A stretch of DNA of 64,000 bases from Micromonospora chaiyaphumensis (GCF_900091435.1 NZ_FMCS01000015.1:50775-114774), one strand, 5' to 3'; positions 26,187-35,575 are shown, counted from the first letter of the stretch. A program made the numbers and translations. The notes: generated by a model from the letters alone, not told the origin.

Positions 26187-26365
26187 ATGTCGGACGATCA
26201 AGTGACGGTCACGCTCAGTCGAGACCAGGCCGTGGTGCTCTCGCACCGGCTGGACACGGTCATCGGCACCAGGTCGTTCGACAGCATCGTCGACGAAGAC
26301 CCGCTGTCTGGTCCGCGCTCTACCGCATCAGCGGAACCCTCGACAAGATCTCCCTGAGTCACTAA
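26187..26365 (+). pseudogene. Small gene with apparent frameshift
   Basis: From ATG 26187 the frame gives MSDDQVTVTLSRDQAVVLSH and FDSIVDEDP, then becomes low-complexity and stops at 26357. In the next frame from 26303 the sequence reads AVWSALYRISGTLDKISLSH and stops at TAA 26365. This continues the expected protein naturally. A one-base change near 26298-26303 would explain it. The joined product would have about 58 residues and no known function. It follows the GNAT gene by 5 bp. Confidence 0.6.
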
Positions 26366-26522
26366 CCGGGGGCGGTCACGGGGTGGGCTTGGCACGAAGA
26401 TCCATAATGCGGTCGACCAGCGCAGCCGGCATCTGCCGCGGCCTGCCTCGTCCTCATCGCCACACTCATGTGACGGACATAACCTCGACCAGCCAACCCT
26501 GATCCCACAGCGGGAGCTCGCC

Positions 26523-26867
26523 ATGGATCGTGCAGAGTTCCGCTCCGCCATCCGGCGAGGGACCACCCTCGTCGCTGACCACCCCGCAGCCGAACCGGGC
26601 TGGCGCGCCTGGGTGGCCGTGTCGAACCTGACCGCCAGGCACAACGAACCTCCCGGATGGCGGAACGTCGGCTTCACGGTGGTCTGGCACGTACGTGAGT
26701 GGGACCCCCACCACCTCGAGAACGACTGGTGCTGGGCTGAGGACGACGGCATGCACACACTGCAACGAACCACATCAACCGGCGAAGGACAGCTCTGGCT
26801 CCATGCCGAACGCTTCGGCGGAGTCGCCGCATTCACCTACCCCTGGCGAGCCGGCTATCCCGGCTGA
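26523..26867 (+). CDS. Conserved hypothetical protein, 114 aa
   Basis: ATG 26523 follows GGGAGCTCGCC. The product MDRAEFRSAIRRGTTLVADH, WRAWVAVSNLTARHNEPPGW, VVWHVREWDPHHLEND and FGGVAAFTYPWRAGYPG is Trp-rich, soluble and without membrane segments. I do not recognise the family. It stands alone, with about 150-200 bp gaps on both sides. The gap to its right contains a short frame (MCSWPTWDEWLATLPPDV, from 26919) that may be a gene remnant. Confidence 0.6.
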   Translation: MDRAEFRSAIRRGTTLVADHPAAEPGWRAWVAVSNLTARHNEPPGWRNVGFTVVWHVREWDPHHLENDWCWAEDDGMHTLQRTTSTGEGQLWLHAERFGGVAAFTYPWRAGYPG

Positions 26868-27076
26868 CCGCACCTCGCCGCTGGCCGGCGACACGGGACA
26901 CCAAGGCATGATCACTGGGTGTGTTCCTGGCCTACGTGGGACGAGTGGTTGGCGACTCTGCCGCCGGATGTCCGCGGTTCTGCTGCGTCGCTGGCGAAGA
27001 GGTTCAAGGCGCTGGGAAGCCCGGAGGGTCGCCCCAGAACGGTTGGGCCGTCTGTGAGGCCTGCGCCGTTGGGCTG

Positions 27077-27916
27077 TCAAGTGCTGCCATGCGGCCGCCG
27101 GGCATCGGGCGGCGGCCGGCGTCCCGCCCGGTTGGCCAGCAGGTTCCACCCCAGGGCGTACGCCGCGGCGCTCACCAGCAGAGCGGCACCGGCGCTACGT
27201 CCCCAGTCGCCCACGAGCACGGGCGGCGCGGCCCAGACATCCATCGAAAGCCCAGCCAGTGCGATTGCCGTGCCGGCCGCGATCGGTGGGACGGCCCACA
27301 GCAGGCCGGATGGCGCGGTGAACCGGTCGTCCTGCAGCAGCCCGGTCATGGTGGCGACGGCCCAACCCGGCAGGAGCAGGAGAACGAGCGGCCAGCGCAT
27401 CGCGCGTCGCCGCAGGCGCCCGCCGAGGCCGACGCCAGCAGCGGCGTAGAGCGGGTAGGCGGCCAGCTCACACAGGAGGACCCGGACCAGGACCGGGTCG
27501 CCGAGCGGCGGGGTCGCGAAGAAGGAGCCCTCGCGGGCTCGGGCGAGGGGGTACGCGACGGCGAAGCTCACACCTGCCAGGAGTATCGCGAGCGGGACTG
27601 CCGCCGCGAGCGCCTTCATCTGCCCGTACCGGCGGGCGAGGGCGGCGCCCGCCAGCAGCGCCAGAAGCTGTCCGCAGAGGAATCCCGACGTGTACCGGAA
27701 GACCCGCGTGGCGTAGAGCTGCTCGTACTGCTGGGCATCGCCCTGCGCGTCGTAGTTGACCCAGAAATTGTAGAACCCGTCGTTGAACGGCATGGCCACG
27801 AGCACCAGCAGCGCCATCGCCGGCAACGACCAGACAGCCGGGTGCGTCACCGTACGCCACAGCGGCGGCAGGCCGACGCCGGCCATCCCCGGAAGCATCT
27901 GCCAAGCCTTGCCCAT
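27077..27916 (-). CDS. Multi-pass membrane protein, 279 aa
   Basis: About seven hydrophobic segments are visible (for example AVWSLPAMALLVLVAM, ALAAAVPLAILLAGVSFAVA, WPLVLLLLPGWAVATM and SAGAALLVSAAAYALGW). Between segments 1 and 2 lies a soluble loop with NFWVNYDAQGDAQQYEQLYA. It resembles uncharacterised actinobacterial permease-like proteins; no ATPase gene is adjacent. The start is uncertain: ATG 27916, or the ATGs 6 and 10 codons later. The frame remains open upstream but crosses the divergent DUF6891 gene. Confidence 0.7.
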   Translation of the reverse strand: MGKAWQMLPGMAGVGLPPLWRTVTHPAVWSLPAMALLVLVAMPFNDGFYNFWVNYDAQGDAQQYEQLYATRVFRYTSGFLCGQLLALLAGAALARRYGQMKALAAAVPLAILLAGVSFAVAYPLARAREGSFFATPPLGDPVLVRVLLCELAAYPLYAAAGVGLGGRLRRRAMRWPLVLLLLPGWAVATMTGLLQDDRFTAPSGLLWAVPPIAAGTAIALAGLSMDVWAAPPVLVGDWGRSAGAALLVSAAAYALGWNLLANRAGRRPPPDARRPHGST

Positions 27917-28054
27917 CCCGGTCACGGTTGGGCAACGCGAACGCCACCGATCGAGGCAACTCCCTGACCCGACGGCGTCACCATCAATGTTGTCGATCGC
28001 CTCGGAGCCCGCGACGGAGCGGGGGCTGTCACAGCCTCCTGCCAGGATCATCGT

Positions 28055-28729
28055 GTGACGGCATGGAGCTTCAACGAGCGCCCTGAGGGCGTCAGATTCC
28101 TGACGGAGCGGATCGCGGAGCCCGGCCGCGCGGAGATCGAGCGTGAGCTCTGGGACTGGATCCTGCGAGGCGAGGACGACCCCGACGAGTTCGTGGAGTT
28201 CTTCGACGACGACGAGCAGCGTCACGACGCCTCCGACGAGGAACTGCGGGCGGCGTACGAGAAGGCGCTGGTTGCTCGCCGGGAACAGCAGCGGCAGTGG
28301 GGTGCGGTGCGGAGCAACCTCACCCGCGCCTTTGCCGATCTCAACGAGCTCGGGGTGTTGGCCCGGGAGAACTTCAGCTGCTGTGGCACCTGCGCGGCCG
28401 CGGAGATCCACGACGAGCGGGACGGCTCCCGACACTGGCAGGGCTACCTCTGGTACCACCAGCAGGACACGGAGTCGCTGCTCGCGAGCGAGGACGGCGA
28501 GGTCTACCTCGGCTACGGTGCCTATCCGCCGGCCGACTTCGACGAGGTCGCCTATGCCGCCCTGCCCGAGGCCGAGCAGCAGGCCCGCTATCAGGTGGAC
28601 CTGGAACGGCTGCTGGACGAGGTCGTCTTCCCGGTGCTCCGCGAGCACGGCATGCGGGTGGAGTGGAACCGCAAGCAGTCCACGCGGATCCGCGTGACCG
28701 GCGCCCAGTGGTATGCGCGGTTGGCCTGA
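28055..28729 (+). CDS. DUF6891-type protein, 224 aa
   Basis: GTG 28055 follows CCAGGATC. The product has an acidic helical N-terminal half (FVEFFDDDEQRHDASDEELR) and the conserved block NFSCCGTCAAAEIHDE, GYLWYHQQDTESLLASEDGE and VYLGYG, which I associate with DUF6891. The CCGTC cysteines could bind metal. Cytoplasmic, function unknown. It diverges from the membrane protein at 27077-27916 and converges on another membrane protein. Confidence 0.75.
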   Translation: MTAWSFNERPEGVRFLTERIAEPGRAEIERELWDWILRGEDDPDEFVEFFDDDEQRHDASDEELRAAYEKALVARREQQRQWGAVRSNLTRAFADLNELGVLARENFSCCGTCAAAEIHDERDGSRHWQGYLWYHQQDTESLLASEDGEVYLGYGAYPPADFDEVAYAALPEAEQQARYQVDLERLLDEVVFPVLREHGMRVEWNRKQSTRIRVTGAQWYARLA

Positions 28730-28738
28730 GCCGTCCGG

Positions 28739-29512
28739 CTACTGGCTCAGTGACGGGCTCTGCTCGTCGGGGGCTGGGGCGGGCTGGCGGTCGTGATTCC
28801 CCCGCCGGAGTCGGACCGCGCCGAGGGCGTTCAGCCCCACACCCCAGATGAGTAGGACGGCGAGCCACTGGACCCAGTTCAGCGCACTCATCTCGCCCGA
28901 CAGCAGGTGCCGGACGGTGGCATACGGGGTCAGCGCCTGGGCCGGCCGGAGGACGTCGACGGCACCCAGCAGGATCCACAGGCCGAGCGGTAGGACGATG
29001 CTGGCGGCGAACGCGAGGGCGGGCCGCCGGATCAGCAGGCCGAGCCCGGTGCCCACGAGCTGGGCGACCACCTGGACGAGGATGCTGCCCGCCGCGATGA
29101 TGCCGACGTGCCGCCACGGCTCCGGTGCGGTCGACGTGGTCATCGCGAGGGCCGCGACGCACACCACGAGGCCGAACAGACCGATGGCGGCGGCGAACAG
29201 CGTCGCGGCCAGCAGGGTGGGCGCGAGGCGAGTGATCCCGGCCGCCCGCTTCAGGTCGCGGGCGAGCAGGATGCCGAAGGCCGGCACGATGACGGACATC
29301 AGGCTCTGCACGAGATCGGAAAGCTTCGCGAAGGTGCGATCACCAGTCGGTCCCGCCAGGGCGAGCCCGGCGGCGGCCAGCAGTCCGAGCAGCAGGGTGA
29401 CCGCCAGGAGACACCGGCGGGCCCGCGTCCCGACAGAGCGGCGGAGGGCAGCGGCCGTGGCCGCGCCGAGGGTGGAGGTGCTGCGGGTGTGAGGAATGCC
29501 GGAATCAGTCAT
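28739..29512 (-). CDS. Multi-pass membrane protein, permease-like, 257 aa
   Basis: Starts at ATG 29512 behind GGGGG. After about 25 polar residues, roughly six membrane segments follow (CLLAVTLLLGLLAAAGLAL, IIAAGSILVQVVAQLVGTG, WVQWLAVLLIWGVGLNAL). The pattern GIITRLAP-like loop, ALTPYATVRHLLSGEMSALN and the terminal helix resemble ABC-2-type permeases of actinobacteria, but no ATP-binding subunit lies next to it. It converges with the DUF6891 gene, with only nine bases between the stops. Confidence 0.72.
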   Translation of the reverse strand: MTDSGIPHTRSTSTLGAATAAALRRSVGTRARRCLLAVTLLLGLLAAAGLALAGPTGDRTFAKLSDLVQSLMSVIVPAFGILLARDLKRAAGITRLAPTLLAATLFAAAIGLFGLVVCVAALAMTTSTAPEPWRHVGIIAAGSILVQVVAQLVGTGLGLLIRRPALAFAASIVLPLGLWILLGAVDVLRPAQALTPYATVRHLLSGEMSALNWVQWLAVLLIWGVGLNALGAVRLRRGNHDRQPAPAPDEQSPSLSQ

Positions 29513-29707
29513 TGCGCCCCCGTTCAGCAATCGGATTCCAGTCTCTCCTGACGGGACGCCGACAGTCACGGCCGGCTCGAGAACTGCCACAGATCCGGAG
29601 CCGCGAACCAGGGGCCGAGGGGCCTGCCGCCGAGGGCCACGCACGGGGTATCCCGAGGTAGCCGCAGCCGCTAAGGTGCTCCGCACGGATCATGGGGGAG
29701 TGCGGTT

Positions 29708-31498
29708 GTGAGTTACACGTTCCACGTCGACCTGCGCGGCATCGTCGACCTGCTCAGTCATCACCTCTACGCCAGCCCTCGCGTCTACGTCCGGGAGCTG
29801 ATGCAGAACGCTGTCGACGCCATCACCGCACGACGAGCGGCCGACCCGGCTGCTCCGGGCGTGATCCGGATCCACCCGCCGGAGACGACGGGGAACGGGA
29901 CCCTGCGCGTCGAGGACACGGGTGTCGGCCTCACCGAGGCGCAGGTGCACGAGCTGCTGGCCACCATCGGCCGCAGCTCCAAGCGGGACGAGCTGGGATT
30001 CGCCCGGCACGAGTTCCTCGGGCAGTTCGGCATCGGCCTGCTCTCCTGCTTCCTGGTCGCCGACGAGATCCGGGTCAGCACTCGCGCGGCCGGCTCGCCG
30101 ACGGTCGAGTGGACCGGGTACGCCGACGGGCGTTACGAGCTGCGCCTCGCTCCCGTCGAGCGGGACCGTGCCGAGCAGGGCACCACGATCACGCTCGTGC
30201 CGCGGCGGGGCGAGGAGCACTGGCTACGCCGGGACGCCGTCATCGAGATCGCGTCGCTGTACGGCTCCATGCTGCCCATCCCCGTGCACGTCGACGACAA
30301 GCTGATCACGGCGGGGCTGGCGCCGTGGGAGACCGACGCCGCGGAGACGCCGGCGGCCCGCCGGGCGCGCCTGGACGCGTACGCCCGGGAGGTGTTCGGG
30401 TTTGCGCCCTTCGACGTGATCGACCTGGCGGTGCCCGCGGCGGGACTGCGCGGGGTGGCGTTCGTGCTGCCCCTGCCGGCCAACCCGGCGGCGCGGGCAG
30501 CCCACCGGGTCTACCTCAAGCAGATGCTGCTGTCCGAGGACATCGAACGGTTGCTGCCGGACTGGGCGTTCTTCGTCCGCTGCGTGGTCGACACCGGCGA
30601 GCTGCGGCCGACCGCGAGCCGGGAGGCACTCTACGAGGACGCCCTGCTCGACCAGGTCCGCGAGTCGCTGGGCGACGGCCTGCGCGGCTGGCTCACCCGG
30701 CTGGGACGCAGTGATCCCCGACGGCTGCAGGCTTTCCTGCGGGTGCACCATCTCGGCGTCAAGGCGCTCGCCGTGCACGACGACGAGATGCTGCGGCTGG
30801 TCGACCAGTGGTGGCCGTTCGAGACGAACATGGGCCCGCTCACCCTCGCCGAGTTCCGCGAACGGCACACGGTGGTGCGGTACACGCCGTCGGTCGACGA
30901 GTTTCGCCAGCTCGCCGCCGTCGCCGCCGCGCAGGGCATCGCCGTGGTCAACGCCGGCTACGTGTACGACGCAGAGTTGCTGGGCCGGCTGCCCGACCTC
31001 GACCCGGCGATCGTCACCGAGGTGCTCACCGCGAGTGACCTCGCGACCCGGCTGGAACCGCTGGACCCCGACGTCGATCTCGCGGTGCGCCCGTTCCAGA
31101 CCCTGGCGCAACGCACCCTCGACCCACTCGGCGTCGAGGTGCTCGTCCGCGCCTTCGAGCCGGCCAGCCTGCCGGCGCTGCACCTGCTCGACGGTGACAC
31201 CGCGCTGGCGGTCGACCTGCGTCAGGGGCAGGACCAGGCCGACGAGCTGTGGTCGTCGATCCTGGGCACCTTCACCCAGGACCGCACCGACCGGCCGCAG
31301 CTGGTCTTCAACCACCGCAATCCGCTGGTCCGGCAGGCGATCGCCGCGTCCGACGAGGAACTCACCACGTTGGCGGTCGAGGGCCTCTACGTGCAGGCGT
31401 TGCTGCTGGGTCACCAGCCGCTGCGACCGGCGGACACCGCCGCCTTGAACCAGTCGTTCCTCGGCCTGCTCGCCCGAGCGATGGGACAGCCGCGGTGA
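29708..31498 (+). CDS. HSP90-family ATPase
   Basis: The product has 596 residues from GTG 29708, with GGGGAG upstream. The N-terminal GHKL ATPase fold is complete: E30-x-x-x-N34-x-x-D37 (ELMQNAVDA), D70-x-G72-x-G74 (DTGVG), the lid IGRSSKRDE, and GQFGIGLLSC (105-114). Middle-domain features follow (RCVVDTGELRPTASREALYE). The C-terminal dimerisation part is short and diverged compared with HtpG, so this is an HSP90-like chaperone or ATPase of the actinobacterial side branch. The GTGA overlap with the next gene couples it to a large TPR-like partner, which suggests the two act together. The client is unknown. Confidence 0.92.
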   Translation: MSYTFHVDLRGIVDLLSHHLYASPRVYVRELMQNAVDAITARRAADPAAPGVIRIHPPETTGNGTLRVEDTGVGLTEAQVHELLATIGRSSKRDELGFARHEFLGQFGIGLLSCFLVADEIRVSTRAAGSPTVEWTGYADGRYELRLAPVERDRAEQGTTITLVPRRGEEHWLRRDAVIEIASLYGSMLPIPVHVDDKLITAGLAPWETDAAETPAARRARLDAYAREVFGFAPFDVIDLAVPAAGLRGVAFVLPLPANPAARAAHRVYLKQMLLSEDIERLLPDWAFFVRCVVDTGELRPTASREALYEDALLDQVRESLGDGLRGWLTRLGRSDPRRLQAFLRVHHLGVKALAVHDDEMLRLVDQWWPFETNMGPLTLAEFRERHTVVRYTPSVDEFRQLAAVAAAQGIAVVNAGYVYDAELLGRLPDLDPAIVTEVLTASDLATRLEPLDPDVDLAVRPFQTLAQRTLDPLGVEVLVRAFEPASLPALHLLDGDTALAVDLRQGQDQADELWSSILGTFTQDRTDRPQLVFNHRNPLVRQAIAASDEELTTLAVEGLYVQALLLGHQPLRPADTAALNQSFLGLLARAMGQPR

Positions 31499-33540
31499 CC
31501 ACCTCTTCGAGCGAGCTGCACGAGCGCCTCGCCCGGGCGTACGCGCTTCCGCGCGGCCCGGCCCGCTTCGCGGCGCTGGACGCGCTCTTCCGGCACGCCG
31601 ACGCCGCCGGTGACATCCCGTTCGCCTTCTCCGCCCGGATGAACGCGATCAGCGACTTCCACCACGGCGGCGATCCCACCCGGGCGTTCCTCGCCTTCTC
31701 CTGGTGCCTGTCGGTCTTCGACAAGCAGCCGGAGGTGGTCGGCCGCCAGTACGCCCACAGCCTGCTGTGGGACTTCAAGTGGATCGTCTGGGCGCTGCCC
31801 CAGTTCCCCGACATCCCCCTGGACCGCACCATGGCGGTGCTCGACGACATGCAGCGCCGCTACCAGCTGGCCGGGCACAGCCTGCACGCCGTCCACCAGC
31901 ACCGTTGGCTGGTCGCGCACCACGTCGGGGACATGTCCGCGGCACAGGAGTCGTACGACCGGATGCTCACCGCCAAGCGCGACACCATGTCGGACTGCTC
32001 GGCGTGCGTCCCGTCGGGCCAGGTCCGGCACCTCACCTCCCTCGGCCGGTTCGAGGAGGCCATCACCGTGGGGGAGCCGTTCAAGCGCGGCGGCTGCAGC
32101 GAGCAGCCCCAGTGGATGCTCAGCGAGCTTCTCACGCCGTACCTGCGCACCGGCCGCTTCGACGAGGCCGTCGAGGCGCACCGGGACGGCTATCGGCGGA
32201 TCCGGGACGACCGGCACCACCTCGACAACCTCGCCCAGCACGTGCTGTTCTGCGGGCTGACCGGCAACGAGCCGCGCGGGCTGGAGCTTGTCGAACGGCA
32301 CCTGAACTGGCTGGAGCGGCCCTCATCGCCCTACGCGGCGATGGAGTTCGCCGCCTCCGCCGCACTGGTGCTCGGCCGGCTCCGTGCGTCGGGGCGCGGT
32401 GACCTCGTGGTGTCCCGCCGCTCCGACGACGGCACCCGCCGCTGGGAGGCGACGGTGGCCGAGGTCCACGACGAGGTGGCCCAGCAGGCCCGCACCATCG
32501 CCGCCCGATTCGACGCCCGTAACGGCAACCGGCACCAGAGCAACCGGATCGAGGCGCGGATGGCCGCCGAGCCGGTGACGGAGCGGCTGCCGCTCACCGT
32601 TCTCGCCGGGCGCTCGGCCGACACCACGCGGGCCACCGACCCGAAGCTTGCGGCCCTCGTGGAGCGGGTGGCCGCGCTGACCGGCGCCGGCGACACCGCC
32701 GGTGCGGCGCGGGCCCGGCTCGACGTCGCGCACGCGCTGCGGAACGCCGGCCGGTGGGAGGACGCGGTCGAAGCCGCCGAGGAGGCGGTCCGCAGCCTCG
32801 ACCGTGCCGGTCTGCGCGACGACGCCATTCGCTGCCGCTACCTGCTGTGGGAGCTGTATCGACGGGCGTATCACCACAAGGACTCCGCCCAGGCGCTCCT
32901 TGCGCAGCTCAGCGAGATGGAGCACCTGCCCGAAGGAGTGCCGCCGCTGGAGGTGATCCTGGAGGACGCCGCCGGCTCGACGCCCGGCGAGCAGGCGGTC
33001 ACCCACCTGCTCGCCGCCGCCGATCGCCACCGCGCCAACGGCACCGCCGAGGCGGAACTGCGGGTGTCGAGCAGGGCGCTCGTGCTGCTCGCCCGTCGAC
33101 CGCCCAGCGAGCAGGCGTGGACCGTGTTGAAGCGGATCGACACCTTGAGCAGCGTCGCGAAGCAACCACCGGCGGAGCAGGCGGGCAACGTCCAGGCCGC
33201 CGCTGCCCGGCTGCTGGCCGCGGCCGACCGCGTCGACGAGGCACTCGCCCGACTCGACATGGCCGTGGCCCTGTTCAGCCCCGACGAGTTGGCCGACGAG
33301 CGTCGCGCCGCGCGACTTCACCGGGCGACCCTGCGGCTCCGCGCCGGTGACCCGGTCGCCGCGGAGTCGGAGGCCCGCGAGGTGCTGGCGGAGGATCCCG
33401 ACGAGTACGGGTGGTCCGCCGGTGCCCTCCTCGCGCGAGCCCTGCGTGCTCAGGGCCGGCCCGACGAGGCAGCCGAGGTCCTGGCCGCGCATCAGATCGA
33501 CGCCGACTACCTCGACGAGGCGGACGACGACGAGGACTGA
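31495..33540 (+). CDS. TPR-like helical-repeat protein partnered with HSP90
   Basis: 681 residues from GTG 31495, which overlaps the HSP90 stop by four bases. The protein is almost entirely helical. Repeats such as MSAAQESYDRMLTAKRD, RFEEAITVGEPFKRGG, RFDEAVEAHRDGYRRI and GRWEDAVEAAEEAVRSLDRA match TPR helices, in two arrays separated by a linker near residues 330-380. No catalytic motif is seen. It is cytoplasmic. Its scale and coupling suggest a scaffold or client receptor for the HSP90 ATPase, comparable in idea to eukaryotic TPR co-chaperones. The acidic C-terminus ends YLDEADDDED, loosely like the acidic tails TPR domains bind. Confidence 0.82.
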   Translation: MTTSSSELHERLARAYALPRGPARFAALDALFRHADAAGDIPFAFSARMNAISDFHHGGDPTRAFLAFSWCLSVFDKQPEVVGRQYAHSLLWDFKWIVWALPQFPDIPLDRTMAVLDDMQRRYQLAGHSLHAVHQHRWLVAHHVGDMSAAQESYDRMLTAKRDTMSDCSACVPSGQVRHLTSLGRFEEAITVGEPFKRGGCSEQPQWMLSELLTPYLRTGRFDEAVEAHRDGYRRIRDDRHHLDNLAQHVLFCGLTGNEPRGLELVERHLNWLERPSSPYAAMEFAASAALVLGRLRASGRGDLVVSRRSDDGTRRWEATVAEVHDEVAQQARTIAARFDARNGNRHQSNRIEARMAAEPVTERLPLTVLAGRSADTTRATDPKLAALVERVAALTGAGDTAGAARARLDVAHALRNAGRWEDAVEAAEEAVRSLDRAGLRDDAIRCRYLLWELYRRAYHHKDSAQALLAQLSEMEHLPEGVPPLEVILEDAAGSTPGEQAVTHLLAAADRHRANGTAEAELRVSSRALVLLARRPPSEQAWTVLKRIDTLSSVAKQPPAEQAGNVQAAAARLLAAADRVDEALARLDMAVALFSPDELADERRAARLHRATLRLRAGDPVAAESEAREVLAEDPDEYGWSAGALLARALRAQGRPDEAAEVLAAHQIDADYLDEADDDED

Positions 33541-33598
33541 ACCTCTGCGCTGACGGGGTAGTCCTCCTTCGAGGGCGGTCTGCCCGTGCGGGTGTGGT

Positions 33599-34441
33599 TC
33601 AGGCGACCGCTGTCGATCGGCTGGTCTCCTCCCAGGCGGCAACCTCGGCGAGCAGTGCCTCGTGGTGCTCGCGCAGACCGTCCACCGCGTCGCCCCCGAG
33701 CAGGAGCCGGAGCGGCGGGCGGTCGCTGTCCAGCACCTTCAGGATGGCCGCCGCACCCTTCACCGGGTCGTTCGGCTCCGCGTCGGCCAGTTCGGCGGTG
33801 AACCGGCGGGTCGCGCCGGCCGTGTCCTGGTACGCCGCCAGCTCCTGCGTGACGTACTTGTTGGTGTTGAAGTCGGTCCGGAACGCGCCGGGTTCCACGA
33901 TCATCACCCGTACGCCCAGCGGCGCCAGTTCGGTCGCCAGCGTCTCGGACATCCCTTCAAGGGCCCACTTGGCGGCGTGGTACGCCCCGAAGCCCGGGTA
34001 CGTCTTCTGCCCGCCCAGCGAACTCATCTGCACGATCGTCCCGCTGCCCTGTTCCCGCATCAGCGGTACGACGGCCTTGGTCACCTCGGCCGCGCCGAAG
34101 AAGACCACCTCCATCTGCTGGCGCAGTTCCGCCATGGTGATCTCCTCGACCGCGCCGAGGACCAGCGAACCGGCGTTGTTGACGAGGACGTCGATCCGGC
34201 CGTACAACGCCAGCGTGGCCTGCACCGCGGCGTCGATGGAGGCGGGCTCGGTGACGTCGAGCGCCACCGTACTGATCCGGCCCCTGCCCTGGTCGGCCAG
34301 TTCGGTCAGGGTTTCCGGCCGGCGCGCGGTGGCCATCACCCGGTCGCCGGCGGCCACCGCCGCCAGTGCCAGTTCGCGACCGAAGCCGGAGGAACATCCG
34401 GTGATCAACCAGACCCGGCCCTGCGTGTTGTTCTGCATCAT
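33599..34441 (-). CDS. Short-chain dehydrogenase/reductase
   Basis: 280 residues. T14-G-C-S-S-G-F-G21 is the NAD(P) loop, NNAG at 88-91 the structural motif, and S140/S141, Y154 and K158 (GAYHAAKWA) the catalytic set. It belongs to the classical SDRs and reduces or oxidises an unknown alcohol/ketone; R40-R41 after the second strand suggests NADPH. It is divergent from a LysR regulator across 101 bp containing two palindromes, the standard layout of a LysR-controlled reductase. Confidence 0.93.
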   Translation of the reverse strand: MMQNNTQGRVWLITGCSSGFGRELALAAVAAGDRVMATARRPETLTELADQGRGRISTVALDVTEPASIDAAVQATLALYGRIDVLVNNAGSLVLGAVEEITMAELRQQMEVVFFGAAEVTKAVVPLMREQGSGTIVQMSSLGGQKTYPGFGAYHAAKWALEGMSETLATELAPLGVRVMIVEPGAFRTDFNTNKYVTQELAAYQDTAGATRRFTAELADAEPNDPVKGAAAILKVLDSDRPPLRLLLGGDAVDGLREHHEALLAEVAAWEETSRSTAVA

Positions 34442-34454
34442 TCCGCTCCCGTTA

Positions 34455-34536
34455 CGTGTTCGTCCTGAACACGAACGATGCTGCCGGCGGTCGGTTGGCC
34501 ACGGCCAACACCGGTTACCTGGTACGGCGGTAGTCT
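34455..34536. promoter_or_regulatory. LysR/SDR divergent operators and leaderless promoter
   Basis: CGTGTTC-gtcct-GAACACG (34455-34473) and GTTGGCC-AC-GGCCAAC (34494-34509) are perfect inverted repeats; the second contains a T-N11-A LysR box. The first ends 14 bp from the SDR start. TAGTCT (34531-34536) stands six bases before GTG 34543, the leaderless spacing for the LysR gene. Binding at the second palindrome would repress lysR and act on the SDR promoter. Confidence 0.65.
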
Positions 34537-34542
34537 CGGCCT

Positions 34543-35445
34543 GTGGCCCCTGATCTTCGGCAGCTCAGGTACTTCGTCGCCGTCGCCGAGGAGTCGAGCT
34601 TCACCCGGGCGGCCGCTCGGCTGATGATCACGCAGCAGTCGCTGTCCCAGCAGATCAACGCAATGGAACGGATTCTCGGCGCGAAACTGTTCGAGCGGGA
34701 CAGCCGGGGCACCAGACTGACGGATATCGGGGCGTTGTTCCTGCCCGAGGCCCGCGCGGTGCTGGACCGCGCCGACGAGGCCGTCGCCGTGGTGGGACGG
34801 GCCGTACGCGGCGAGACCGGCCAGCTCCGCCTGGCCTTCCTGGCCACCACCGCCAACCACCTGCTCCCACCGGTGGTCCGGGCCGCCCGGGAGCGTCTCC
34901 CCGACCTGAGACTCACCACCGAGGAGAGCACCATCGGGCCGCTCGTCGAGGGCTTGTTCGACGGCCGGTACGACCTCGCGTTCACCCGCCCGCCGCGGGT
35001 CCCTGGCCTTGCCGCGCGCACGATCGCCACCGAACAGGTGTGCGTCGTCCTGCCCCATGGGCATCCGCTTGCCGATCGCACCGAGCTGACCCTGTCCGAA
35101 CTGGCGAACGAACGGTGGGTGATGACCCCGCGCAGTTCCTGGGAGCCGTGGCACCGAGCGTTCGACGAGAGCTTCCGCGCCGCCGGGTTCACTCCCGACA
35201 TCGTCGCCCGGGACGCCAGCGTTCAGGGGCTGCTCGGCCTCGTCGCCGCCGGCGTGGGGATCACCCGACTGGGCTGGTCGGCGCACAACCTGCGCCGTAC
35301 CGGCGTGGTGTTCGTGCCGCTCGCCGGGGAGGCGTTGCCAACCGAGATGGTCTGGCGACCCGACAACACATCGCCCGGGCTGCGCCGGATGGTGGACCTG
35401 GTGACCGACCTGGCCGCCACGACGGACCTCACCACCACCGGCTGA
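34543..35445 (+). CDS. LysR-family regulator
   Basis: 300 residues. LRQLRYFVAVAEESSFTRAA, ITQQSLSQQINAMERILG and LFERDSRGTRLTDIGALFL form the winged helix-turn-helix. The effector domain spans residues 90-295 with QLRLAFLATTANHLLPPVV at its start. It should autoregulate and control the divergent SDR gene. The start GTG is supported by the leaderless TAGTCT box; no ribosome-binding site is visible. Confidence 0.93.
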   Translation: MAPDLRQLRYFVAVAEESSFTRAAARLMITQQSLSQQINAMERILGAKLFERDSRGTRLTDIGALFLPEARAVLDRADEAVAVVGRAVRGETGQLRLAFLATTANHLLPPVVRAARERLPDLRLTTEESTIGPLVEGLFDGRYDLAFTRPPRVPGLAARTIATEQVCVVLPHGHPLADRTELTLSELANERWVMTPRSSWEPWHRAFDESFRAAGFTPDIVARDASVQGLLGLVAAGVGITRLGWSAHNLRRTGVVFVPLAGEALPTEMVWRPDNTSPGLRRMVDLVTDLAATTDLTTTG

Positions 35446-35575
35446 CGGTCCGCCCCACAGGCCGCGGCTGCGGCTGCGCCAGGTAATCGGTGTTGGCCGG
35501 CCCGGACCGGCCGGGGACAGTATCGTCCCTGACAACGCACCACGGGCTTCGCCCCGGCGAGCAAGAGGAACCACC

